Shown: positions 17,623-24,879 of the stretch, one piece after another | How the letters are laid out: every line of letters begins with the position of its first letter | Numbering within the stretch: the stretch's first letter is position 1 | Origin: Burkholderiaceae bacterium | GTDB lineage: Bacteria; Pseudomonadota; Gammaproteobacteria; Burkholderiales; Burkholderiaceae_C | Direction of reading: 5' to 3' | DNA length: 64,000 nt | Assembly (NCBI GenBank): GCA_017992055.1 | Contig: JAGOPK010000009.1 | Span: 1 to 64,000, forward strand | Translations under genes and position numbers: made by a program | The notes under the pieces: generated by a model | Told to the model about the DNA's origin: nothing | The model's input: only the letters and a program-made list of their open reading frames with translations | Database searches by the model: none

Positions 17623-18897
17623 ATGTCCGCACAAGCCTCTTCCGCCGCCGTGCCGCTGCGCCAGGATGTCCGCACCATCGCGCTGATCGGTGTGGCCCAT
17701 GGCAGCTCGCACTTCTTCCACATGCTGCTGCCGCCGATGTTCCCGTGGCTGATCGAGGCCTTTGGCCTGAGCTATGCGCAGCTGGGCTTTCTGGTCAGCT
17801 TGTTCTTCGTGATCTCGGGCGTGGGCCAGGCCCTGGCCGGCTTTCTGGTCGACCGCATCGGCGCGCGGCCGGTGCTGTTCGTGGCGCTGGGCTGCTTTGT
17901 CGTGTCGTCGCTGGTGGCGGCCACGGCCCAGGGCTACAGCAGCCTGATGCTGGCCGCGGCCCTGGCCGGCCTGGGCAATGCGCCCTTCCATCCGGTGGAC
18001 TTCACCATCCTCAACAAGCGTGTCTCGCCGCCGCGCCTGGGCCATGCGTTTTCGGTGCATGGCATCTCGGGCAACCTGGGCTGGGCGCTGGCGCCGGTGT
18101 TCCTGGCTGGCCTGACCGCGGCCACGGGTTCCTGGCGCCTGGCCTATGCCGGGGCGGCGCTGGTGGCGGCGGCGGTGCTGGCCCTGCTGGTCTGGCACCG
18201 CGATGCCATCGACGACCGCCAGGGCGCCTGGGTGCATGACAAGCCGGCGGCTCCCGGCGGCGCGGCGCGCCCGGCGGCCGTGGCCGAGCATCCGCTGGCC
18301 TTCCTGAAGCTGCCCTCGGTGTGGCTGTGCTTCTCGTTTTTCTTCTGGACCACGGTGGCGCTGTCGGCGATCCAGAGCTTTGCCTCGCCGGCGCTGCGGC
18401 AGATGTACGGCCTGCCGCTGGCCGTCACGGCCCTGGTGGTCACCGGCTACATGCTGGCCGGCGCCGCGGGCATGGTGCTGGGCGGCTTCATCGTCGCCCG
18501 CGCCGAGCGGCTGGAGCGCGTGATCGCGCTGTGCCTGGGCTTTTGCGGCCTGATGCTGCTGCTGGTGGGCAGCGGCTGGCTGCCCGGTCCGCTGGCGCTG
18601 GCGGTGGCGGCGCTGGCCGGCCTGGGCACCGGCCTGGCCGGGCCTTCGCGCGACATGCTGATCAAGCGCGCCGCGCCACCCGGCGCCACCGGCCGCGTCT
18701 ATGGCACGGTGTACTCGGGCCTGGACCTGGGCTTTGCCACGGCCGCGCCCATCCTCGGCCGCATGATGGATGCGGGCCAGGCCAACGGCATCTTCTATGC
18801 CTCGGCCGGCGCGCTGATCTTCGGCGTGGCCTCGGCGGCCCTGGTCGGCCGCGGCCTGGCGGCACGCCGCGCCACGCCGGCTACAGTGGCGGCATGA
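17623..18897 (+). CDS. Major facilitator superfamily transporter
   Basis: A 424-residue inner-membrane protein with about 12 hydrophobic helices. The first (TIALIGVAHGSSHFFHMLLPPMFPWL) with its His-rich end resembles the fosmidomycin-resistance (Fsr)-like group. Motif A appears as GFLVDRIGARPVLF. A central cytoplasmic loop (about residues 190-225) joins the two six-helix halves. The stop codon overlaps the start of the TPP-enzyme gene (ATGA), so the two are translationally coupled; with the divergent AraC gene they form a regulator-transporter-enzyme set. The transported compound may be the enzyme's substrate or product, an inference from context only. No ribosome-binding site is obvious; GTG 17602 is an alternative start. 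Confidence 0.82.
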   Translation: MSAQASSAAVPLRQDVRTIALIGVAHGSSHFFHMLLPPMFPWLIEAFGLSYAQLGFLVSLFFVISGVGQALAGFLVDRIGARPVLFVALGCFVVSSLVAATAQGYSSLMLAAALAGLGNAPFHPVDFTILNKRVSPPRLGHAFSVHGISGNLGWALAPVFLAGLTAATGSWRLAYAGAALVAAAVLALLVWHRDAIDDRQGAWVHDKPAAPGGAARPAAVAEHPLAFLKLPSVWLCFSFFFWTTVALSAIQSFASPALRQMYGLPLAVTALVVTGYMLAGAAGMVLGGFIVARAERLERVIALCLGFCGLMLLLVGSGWLPGPLALAVAALAGLGTGLAGPSRDMLIKRAAPPGATGRVYGTVYSGLDLGFATAAPILGRMMDAGQANGIFYASAGALIFGVASAALVGRGLAARRATPATVAA

Positions 18898-20624
18898 GCC
18901 AAGACCGTTCTGCCGTTTCCGCCCGTCCCGCCGGCCATGTCCTGGTCGAGGCCCTGATCGCCCAGGGCGTGCACACCGTCTTCGGTGTGCCCGGCGAAAG
19001 CTACCTGGCCGTGCTCGACGGCCTGCACCAGCACCGCGAGCACATCCGCTTCATCGCCTGCCGGCAAGAAGGCGGAGCGGCCTTCATGGCCGAGGCCCAG
19101 GGCAAGCTCAGCGGCCGTCCCGGCGTGTGCTTCGTGACCCGCGCACCGGGCGCCACCAATGCCAGCATCGGCGTGCACACGGCCTTCCAGGATTCGACGC
19201 CGATGGTGCTGTTCGTCGGCCAGGTGGCCAGCGACCAGCGCGACCGCGAGGCCTTCCAGGAGCTGGACTACCGCCAGTTCTTCGGCCCCGGCACGCTGGG
19301 CATGGCCAAGTGGGTGGCCGAGATCCAGGACGCCGACCGCCTGCCCGAATACGTGGCCCGCGCCTTCCACACCGCGATGCAGGGCCGGCCCGGTCCGGTG
19401 GTGCTGGTGCTGCCCGAGGACATGCTGACGCAGTCGACCAGCGCCCCGGTGCTGCCCCGCGCCGAGCCCGCGCTGGCCTGGCCGGCGCCCGGCGCGCTGC
19501 GCGACCTGCGAGCGCTGCTGATGGCCGCGCAGCGGCCGCTGGTCATCGCCGGCGGCGGTGGCTGGGATGCCGAGGCCGCGCGGGCGCTGCAGCGCTTTGC
19601 CGAGAACTGGGGCCTGCCGGTGGGCTGCGGTTTCCGCTTCCAGGACACGTTTGACAACCGCCACCCGAACTACGCCGGCGACGTGGGCATCGGCATCAAT
19701 CCCAAGCTGGCCCAGCGCGTGAAGGACGCGGACCTGGTCATCGCACTGGGCGTGCGCCTGGGCGAGATGACCACCGGCGGCTACACCCTGCTGCAGCCGC
19801 CACGCCCGGCGCAGAAGCTGGTGCACATCCATGCCGGGCCCGAGGAACTGGGCCGGGTGTATGCGGCCGACCTGCTGCTGCAATCCAGCATGGCCTGCGC
19901 GGCCAAGGCGCTGGAATCGCTGGCCGCGCCGGTGGAGGTGCCCTGGCGCGACTGGACCACCGCCGCCCAGGCCGACTACCAGGCCAATCACCAGGCCACG
20001 CCGGTGGCGCCGCTGGACCTGGCCCAGGTGATGAAGACCGTGCAGCGCCTGGCGCCCGAGAACACCGTCTACACCAATGGCGCCGGCAACTACAGCGGCT
20101 GGCTGCACCGCTTTGTGCGCTATCCCGGCCTGCAGCAGCATGGCCGCAGCCAGCTGGCCTGCACCAATGGCGCCATGGGCTACGGCTTCCCGGCCGCGGT
20201 GGCGGCGGCCCTGCTGCACCCCGAGCGCACGGTGGTCAATGTCACCGGCGACGGCGACTTCCTGATGAACGGCCAGGAACTGGCCACCGCCACCGGCTAC
20301 GGCGCCAATGCCAGCGCCGGCCGGCTGATCAGCCTGGTGGTCGACAACGGCAGCTACGGCACCATCCGCATGCACCAGGAGCGCGAGTACCCGGGCCGGG
20401 TCTCGGGCAGCGACCTCTACAACCCCGACTTCGCGGCCATGGCGCGGGCCTTCGGCTGGCGCGCCGCGTTTGTGGAGCGCAGCGAGGACTTCGAGGCCGC
20501 TTTTGCCGAAGGCCTGCGGCCCGGTGCGCCGATGCTGATCCACCTGAAGCTGGACACCGAGGTCATCACCAGCCGCAGCACGCTGACGGCCATCCGCGAG
20601 GCGGCGCTCAAGGCTGGGCGCTGA
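18894..20624 (+). CDS. Thiamine pyrophosphate-dependent enzyme (acetolactate synthase-like)
   Basis: A 576-residue TPP enzyme with the three-domain order of the acetolactate synthase/decarboxylase superfamily. The N-terminal pyrimidine-binding domain has VFGVPGESYL and the catalytic-glutamate motif CRQEGGAAFMAEAQG; the central domain spans about residues 200-330; the C-terminal domain has the TPP-Mg motif starting GDGDFLMNGQEL and ending at the Asn of VVDNGSYGTIRMHQ. Candidates include acetolactate synthase, sulfoacetaldehyde acetyltransferase or a 2-oxo-acid decarboxylase; I cannot choose. No small regulatory ilvH-type gene is adjacent, which speaks against biosynthetic acetolactate synthase. 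It overlaps the MFS gene by four bases and the kinase gene by 17 bases, tail to tail. Confidence 0.85.
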   Translation: MSQDRSAVSARPAGHVLVEALIAQGVHTVFGVPGESYLAVLDGLHQHREHIRFIACRQEGGAAFMAEAQGKLSGRPGVCFVTRAPGATNASIGVHTAFQDSTPMVLFVGQVASDQRDREAFQELDYRQFFGPGTLGMAKWVAEIQDADRLPEYVARAFHTAMQGRPGPVVLVLPEDMLTQSTSAPVLPRAEPALAWPAPGALRDLRALLMAAQRPLVIAGGGGWDAEAARALQRFAENWGLPVGCGFRFQDTFDNRHPNYAGDVGIGINPKLAQRVKDADLVIALGVRLGEMTTGGYTLLQPPRPAQKLVHIHAGPEELGRVYAADLLLQSSMACAAKALESLAAPVEVPWRDWTTAAQADYQANHQATPVAPLDLAQVMKTVQRLAPENTVYTNGAGNYSGWLHRFVRYPGLQQHGRSQLACTNGAMGYGFPAAVAAALLHPERTVVNVTGDGDFLMNGQELATATGYGANASAGRLISLVVDNGSYGTIRMHQEREYPGRVSGSDLYNPDFAAMARAFGWRAAFVERSEDFEAAFAEGLRPGAPMLIHLKLDTEVITSRSTLTAIREAALKAGR

Positions 20625-23331
20625 ACCGCGGCGGCGCGGGCGCGGCCAGCTCGCGCTGCAGCCGGCGCAGCGCGCCATGGCCGGCCGGCCAGGTGCGCTG
20701 GGCCAGTTCCAGGGCGGCCTGGCGGCGCTGCTGGGCCGCCACGGCATCGCCCTGGGCCGCCAGCAGCAGGCCCTGGGCCCGCCACAGCGCGATGCGCCGC
20801 GGCGGTCGCAGCGTGGCCTCGTGCGTGGCGACCTCGGCCAGGCCGGCCGCGGCCTCGGCCACGCGGCCCTGGCGCAGCGCCAGCTCGGCCAGCAGCAGCT
20901 CGCTGTCCACCCGGTCGCCCTGGCCCGGCGCCAGCTTGGCGCGGCGGGTGGCCTGGGCCTGCTGCAGCAGGCCGCGGGCCTCGTCCAGCCGGCCCTGGCG
21001 CAGCAGCCAGCGGCCCAGGTTGTGCTCGGCCCGCGCCACCACCAGGTCGTCGGCCGGCAGCCGCGCGCGCCGCGTGGCCAGCGACTCGCGGAAGGCCGCC
21101 TCGGCCGCGGCGTCGCCAGCGTCTTCCAGCGCCGTGCCCAGGTTGTTGATGACCACCGCGGTGGCCGTGCTCTGGCGGCCGTGCACGGCCTCGTCGACCG
21201 CAATGGCCTCGCGGTAGGTGGCGATGGCCTCGGTCAGCCGGCCGGCGTCCTGCAGCACGCCGGCCAGCTCGTTGAGCGTGGTGCCCACCGGCGCGGTGAG
21301 TGCACCGAACAAGGCCCGGCGCTGCGCCAGCAGGTCGCGCAGCAAGGCCTCGGCCTCGTCCAGGTGCTGCTGGCCGGCCAGCGTGCTGGCCAGCTGCTGC
21401 AGCGTATTGAGCAGGCTGGGGTGCGGCGCACGCAGCAGGGCCTGCTTCATCGCCAGCGCCTGGCGCAGCCAGGGCTCGGCGGCCTCGGGCGCGCCGCGTG
21501 CGCTTTCCAGCATGCCCAGGTGGTGCAGGCTGACGGCGATCTGCAGGTGCTGCGGGCCTAGGTGCTGGCGGCGCAAGGCCAGGCCCTGCTGCAGATGCTG
21601 GCGGGCCTCGTCGTGGGCGCCGGTGCGCGACAGCACAAAGCCCAGCGTGTCCAGCGCATCGGCCAGGGCCGTGGGGCCGCGGGTCAGGCCGGCCAGCTCG
21701 CGGGGCGCGGCCGCGCCGTTGCCCGGCTCGGCCTTGGCGGTCTGGGCCTGGGCCTGCTGCAGCGCCAGCGCGCGCCGCGCCGGCGCCACCGCGCGGCCGG
21801 CCTCGCCGCTGTTGGCCAGGGCCATGGCCAGGCGCGCCTGCAGCGCGGCTTCCAGGCCGCTGCGGCCCAGGCGCTGCTCCTCGGCGATGGCGGCCTCGAA
21901 CAGCGGAATGGCCTGCCGCGGCCGGCCCATCTGCTCGTAGACGCGGCCCAGCACCGCCTGCATGCGCGCGCGCAGCTCGGGCTGCTGGGCCAGGTCGGCG
22001 GCGACACGCTCGCGGCCCCGCTCGACGATGGCCGCGGCGCCGATGTCGGGCCGACCCGACACCGCCGGATCGGCGCCCTCGAACAGGCCCACCATCAGCT
22101 CGGCCACCTGCTGCGTGGCCGCGGTCTCCTGGCGCGCCAGGGCCTCGGCCAGCAGGGCACGGTCGCGCTCGTGCACCAGGCGCAGCGCAAAGGCCGAGGC
22201 CATCAGCAGCGCCGCAGCGCCGGCCAGCACCCAGGGCCAGCGCCGGCGCAGCAGCTTGGCCAGGCCATGGGCGCGGGCCTGGGCCGGGCCACGGTCGGCC
22301 AGCGCCGCCAGCGCCTGGTGGCGGTGAAAGCGGCGCAGATCGTCCAGCAGCGCGGCCACGTCGGCATAGCGCCGCGCCGGATCGGGGGCGCAGGCGCGGT
22401 CGATGATGGCCTGCCATTCGTGGCGGCGCGGCGCCCGCTCGGCGATGTCGGCCAGCATCTCCTGCAGCAGCCGGCCCAGGCCGTGGATGTCGCTGGCCGC
22501 GGTGGCCTCGGCGCCGGCCTGCTGCTCGGGACTGGCGTAACGCGGCGTCAGGCCGCGTGCCTGCGGCGTTGGGTCGTCGCCGTCGTGGCCAGCGTGGTGG
22601 GCGGCATCCAGGCGCGCGATGCCGAAGTCCAGCAGCATGGCCTGGCCGTCGTCGCCGACCAGCACATTGGCCGGCTTGATGTCGCAGTGCACCACCAGCT
22701 GGCGGTGGGCATGGGCCACGGCCTCGCAGACCTGGGCAAACAGGCGCAGCCGCGCCGCCAGGTCCAGCCGCTGCGCGCGGCACCAGGCGTCGATGCGCTG
22801 GCCGCGCACATATTCCATCACCAGGTAGGGCCGGCCGCCGGGCGTGCTGCCACCGTCGAGCAGGCGGGCGATGTGCGGGTGGCGCAGCGAGGCCAGGATC
22901 TGCCGCTCGCGTGCCAGCAGGGCCTGGGCCATGGCATCGCCGCGGCCACGCAGCAGCTTGATGGCCACCTGCTGGCGGTACAGGCCGTCGCTGCGCTCGG
23001 CCAGGTGCACCCGGCCCATGCCGCCTTCGCCCAGCGGCGGCCCCAGCGTCCACGGGCCGATGCGGTCGCCCGGCGACAGCTCGGGCGCATCGGCCAGCAC
23101 CTCGCCCAGCAGGGCCAGCACCGGGGCGCGCAAGCGGCTCAGGCCGGTGGTCGAGGTCGATGCCGCGGCCTCGGCATCCCGGGCCACCAGGTCCAGCACA
23201 CGCGCCATCGTCGCGGCATCGGCGCCGCTGGCCTGCAGATGGGCCCGACGGGCCGGCCCGTCGGCCAGGTCCACCACCTCCAGGAACAGCGCCTTGATGC
23301 GCGCCAGCTCCCGGACGTCGTCGGGTTTCAT
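20608..23331 (-). CDS. Membrane serine/threonine protein kinase with TPR-rich C-terminal region
   Basis: A 907-residue Hanks-type kinase. The N-terminal kinase domain (about 92-340) has the glycine loop GEGGMG (101-106), VAIK Lys125, Glu142, the catalytic loop HCDIKPAN (215-222) and DFG (235-237); all phosphotransfer residues are present, but the usual Arg before the catalytic Asp is Cys. A single transmembrane helix follows (about 366-386), so the remaining ~520 residues of helical TPR-like repeats should be outside the cytoplasm. An N-terminal helical segment of ~90 residues precedes the kinase. The start codon overlaps the stop of the sigma-factor gene (ATGA), a known pairing in which the kinase activates the sigma factor by phosphorylation. 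Confidence 0.92.
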   Translation of the reverse strand: MKPDDVRELARIKALFLEVVDLADGPARRAHLQASGADAATMARVLDLVARDAEAAASTSTTGLSRLRAPVLALLGEVLADAPELSPGDRIGPWTLGPPLGEGGMGRVHLAERSDGLYRQQVAIKLLRGRGDAMAQALLARERQILASLRHPHIARLLDGGSTPGGRPYLVMEYVRGQRIDAWCRAQRLDLAARLRLFAQVCEAVAHAHRQLVVHCDIKPANVLVGDDGQAMLLDFGIARLDAAHHAGHDGDDPTPQARGLTPRYASPEQQAGAEATAASDIHGLGRLLQEMLADIAERAPRRHEWQAIIDRACAPDPARRYADVAALLDDLRRFHRHQALAALADRGPAQARAHGLAKLLRRRWPWVLAGAAALLMASAFALRLVHERDRALLAEALARQETAATQQVAELMVGLFEGADPAVSGRPDIGAAAIVERGRERVAADLAQQPELRARMQAVLGRVYEQMGRPRQAIPLFEAAIAEEQRLGRSGLEAALQARLAMALANSGEAGRAVAPARRALALQQAQAQTAKAEPGNGAAAPRELAGLTRGPTALADALDTLGFVLSRTGAHDEARQHLQQGLALRRQHLGPQHLQIAVSLHHLGMLESARGAPEAAEPWLRQALAMKQALLRAPHPSLLNTLQQLASTLAGQQHLDEAEALLRDLLAQRRALFGALTAPVGTTLNELAGVLQDAGRLTEAIATYREAIAVDEAVHGRQSTATAVVINNLGTALEDAGDAAAEAAFRESLATRRARLPADDLVVARAEHNLGRWLLRQGRLDEARGLLQQAQATRRAKLAPGQGDRVDSELLLAELALRQGRVAEAAAGLAEVATHEATLRPPRRIALWRAQGLLLAAQGDAVAAQQRRQAALELAQRTWPAGHGALRRLQRELAAPAPPRFSAQP

Positions 23332-23930
23332 GCTTCCAGCTCGCGCCCCAGCGCGTCGCGCAACCAGGCGCGGGCAAAGCGCAGCTCGCGGTCCACCGTG
23401 GCCAGCGACACCGCCAGCACCTCGGCGATCTGCTCGCGCTTCAGGCCGCTGAAATAGGTCAGCTCCAGCACCTGGGCGGCGCGCGGGTCCAGCCCGGACA
23501 GGCGCTCCAGCAGCGCATCCAGCGTCAGCAGCTCGGCGGCCATGGCTTCTTCGGCCGGGCCCAGGCGGTCCAGCGTCAGCGTCACGCGCTGGCCGGCATT
23601 GCGCTTGTCGGCCAGGCGGGCGCGCGCATGCTCGCGCAGCACGCTGCGCATGGTCAGCGACACGGTGGCGAAGAAGTGGGCGCGATCAGCCCATGCGGTG
23701 CGGCTGCGCATCAGCCTGAGCATGGCCTCGTTGACCAGGTCGCCCCGCGACAGCGACAGGTCGCCATGGCCGCGCAGCCGGCCCTCGGCCATGCGCAGGA
23801 ACTCGGCATGCTGGGCCTGCACGATCTGCTCGAAGGCGTCGCGGCTGCCGGCCTTCCAGGCCTGCAGCAGCTGGGTCATGTGGCCGGACGGGTCCGCAGG
23901 CGGGGCCACGGTGTCGGCATTCGTCGGCAT
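23328..23930 (-). CDS. ECF-type RNA polymerase sigma factor (kinase-associated type)
   Basis: A 200-residue sigma factor. Region 2 reads FEQIVQAQHAEFLRMAEGRL through LVNEAMLRLMRSRTAWADRAHFFATVSLTMRSVLREHARAR (quoted in part), and region 4 has a helix-turn-helix with LELTYFSGLKREQIAEVLAVSLATVDRELRFARAWL (in part). The NEAMLRL and FFATVSLTMRSVLREHARAR forms are those of the sigma group found beside Ser/Thr kinases rather than anti-sigma factors. No anti-sigma gene is adjacent. I take the ATG at 23930 (ATG 23879 is another option). The kinase gene overlaps its end, and the divergent OmpA/TpsB/TpsA/caspase genes start 200 bases away, making them the obvious candidate targets. Confidence 0.88.
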   Translation of the reverse strand: MPTNADTVAPPADPSGHMTQLLQAWKAGSRDAFEQIVQAQHAEFLRMAEGRLRGHGDLSLSRGDLVNEAMLRLMRSRTAWADRAHFFATVSLTMRSVLREHARARLADKRNAGQRVTLTLDRLGPAEEAMAAELLTLDALLERLSGLDPRAAQVLELTYFSGLKREQIAEVLAVSLATVDRELRFARAWLRDALGRELEA

Positions 23931-24006
23931 GGTGGTCGGGGCAGCAAGAAGGCAGGGCGGCGGGCCAGCGGCAGTGTAGTGCGCGGCCGGCGGGGACACC
24001 GGCGGT

Positions 24007-24053
24007 TACGCTGTTCTCGGGATGCCGCCGGCCCGGGCCCGCTCCTATCATGC
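24007..24053 (+). promoter_or_regulatory. Candidate promoter elements upstream of the OmpA-like gene
   Basis: TACGCTG (24007-24013) and CTATCATGC (24045-24053, containing a TATCAT -10-like hexamer) lie in the gap between the sigma-factor and OmpA-like genes. The same pair, TACGCTG and CTAGCATGC, recurs upstream of tpsB with a slightly longer interval. The recurrence suggests a shared promoter type, but the evidence is thin. Confidence 0.25.
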
Positions 24054-24129
24054 TGCGCTGCACCGCGGCTGCCTGGTCGTTGCTTTCGACAGCCCGCCCG
24101 CCGGGGTGGCATCGCATCAGGAGTCCGAC

Positions 24130-24699
24130 ATGAACGCTGCACAACCGTCCCCCCGTCGCAACCGGCCCGCGCTGGCCTGCGCTGCGCTGCTGGCGGCGCT
24201 GCTCACGCTGCCAACGGCCGCGTCGGCCGCCGAATCGGTGGATCTGGGCCAGCAGGTGCCCGACGTGCAAACCATCAACGAAGGCCTGTTCCCCGAGGAC
24301 GCCTGCGAGGAGCTGAAGAAGAACGGCTTCAAGTGCATGGGCTTCAAGCCGGCCGTGCGCTTCTCGCTGCCCACCGCCACCTTCAAGCTGGGCTCGGCCG
24401 AACTGCCCGATCTGCTCAAGCAGCAGCTGGACCGCTTTGCCGAGGTGCTGCGGGGCAAGAAGGGCAGCGGCAAGGTGCTGCGCATCGAAGGCCATGCCGA
24501 TGCCAGCGGCGCCGACGAGGCCAACCTGTCGCTGTCGCAGCGCCGTGCCGAAGCGGTGCGCGACTACCTGGTGCGCCTGGGCGCCGATCCGGGCATGCTG
24601 CAGGCCCTGGGCATGGGTTCCAAGGCGCCCAAGGTCGGCAACGACCCCTATGCCGCCGAGAACCGCCGCGTCGAGATCGGCCGCCAGTCCGGGCCCTGA
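24130..24699 (+). CDS. OmpA-domain outer-membrane/peptidoglycan-binding protein
   Basis: A 189-residue exported protein. A Sec signal peptide covers about residues 1-39 (RRNRPALACAALLAALLTLP, then ASAAE). After a ~50-residue linker with two cysteines (DACEELKKNGFKCMGF) comes an OmpA-like domain: FSLPTATFKLGSAELP, LRIEGHADASGADEANLSLSQRRAEAVRDYL (in part) and YAAENRRVEIGRQ, including the Asp and Arg that clamp diaminopimelate in peptidoglycan. There is no beta-barrel and no lipobox, so it should be a periplasmic peptidoglycan-binding protein. AGGAG precedes the ATG. It heads the plus-strand set OmpA-TpsB-TpsA-caspase and may tie the secretion machinery to the cell wall. Confidence 0.85.
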   Translation: MNAAQPSPRRNRPALACAALLAALLTLPTAASAAESVDLGQQVPDVQTINEGLFPEDACEELKKNGFKCMGFKPAVRFSLPTATFKLGSAELPDLLKQQLDRFAEVLRGKKGSGKVLRIEGHADASGADEANLSLSQRRAEAVRDYLVRLGADPGMLQALGMGSKAPKVGNDPYAAENRRVEIGRQSGP

Positions 24700-24764
24700 G
24701 GCGGCCGTCCGCCGGCCAGGTCCGCCGCTCGTCATCAGCACGGTGGACTGCAAATGGCAACCCC

Positions 24765-24818
24765 TACGCTGCACGGCCCGTGCACGCTGAGCGGCCGGCA
24801 AGTGCACCGCTAGCATGC
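24765..24818 (+). promoter_or_regulatory. Candidate promoter elements upstream of tpsB
   Basis: TACGCTG (24765-24771) and CTAGCATGC (24810-24818) sit in the 180-base gap between the OmpA-like gene and tpsB. They repeat the motif pair seen upstream of the OmpA-like gene, with one mismatch in the second element. TAGCAT could serve as a -10 hexamer. No terminator is visible in this gap, so read-through from the OmpA-like gene is also possible. Confidence 0.22.
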
Positions 24819-24879
24819 ATTGCAAGGCCCCCGCCACGCCGTTGGCGCGGCGGCGTGGCCGGCAGCATGGGGTGGTGGC

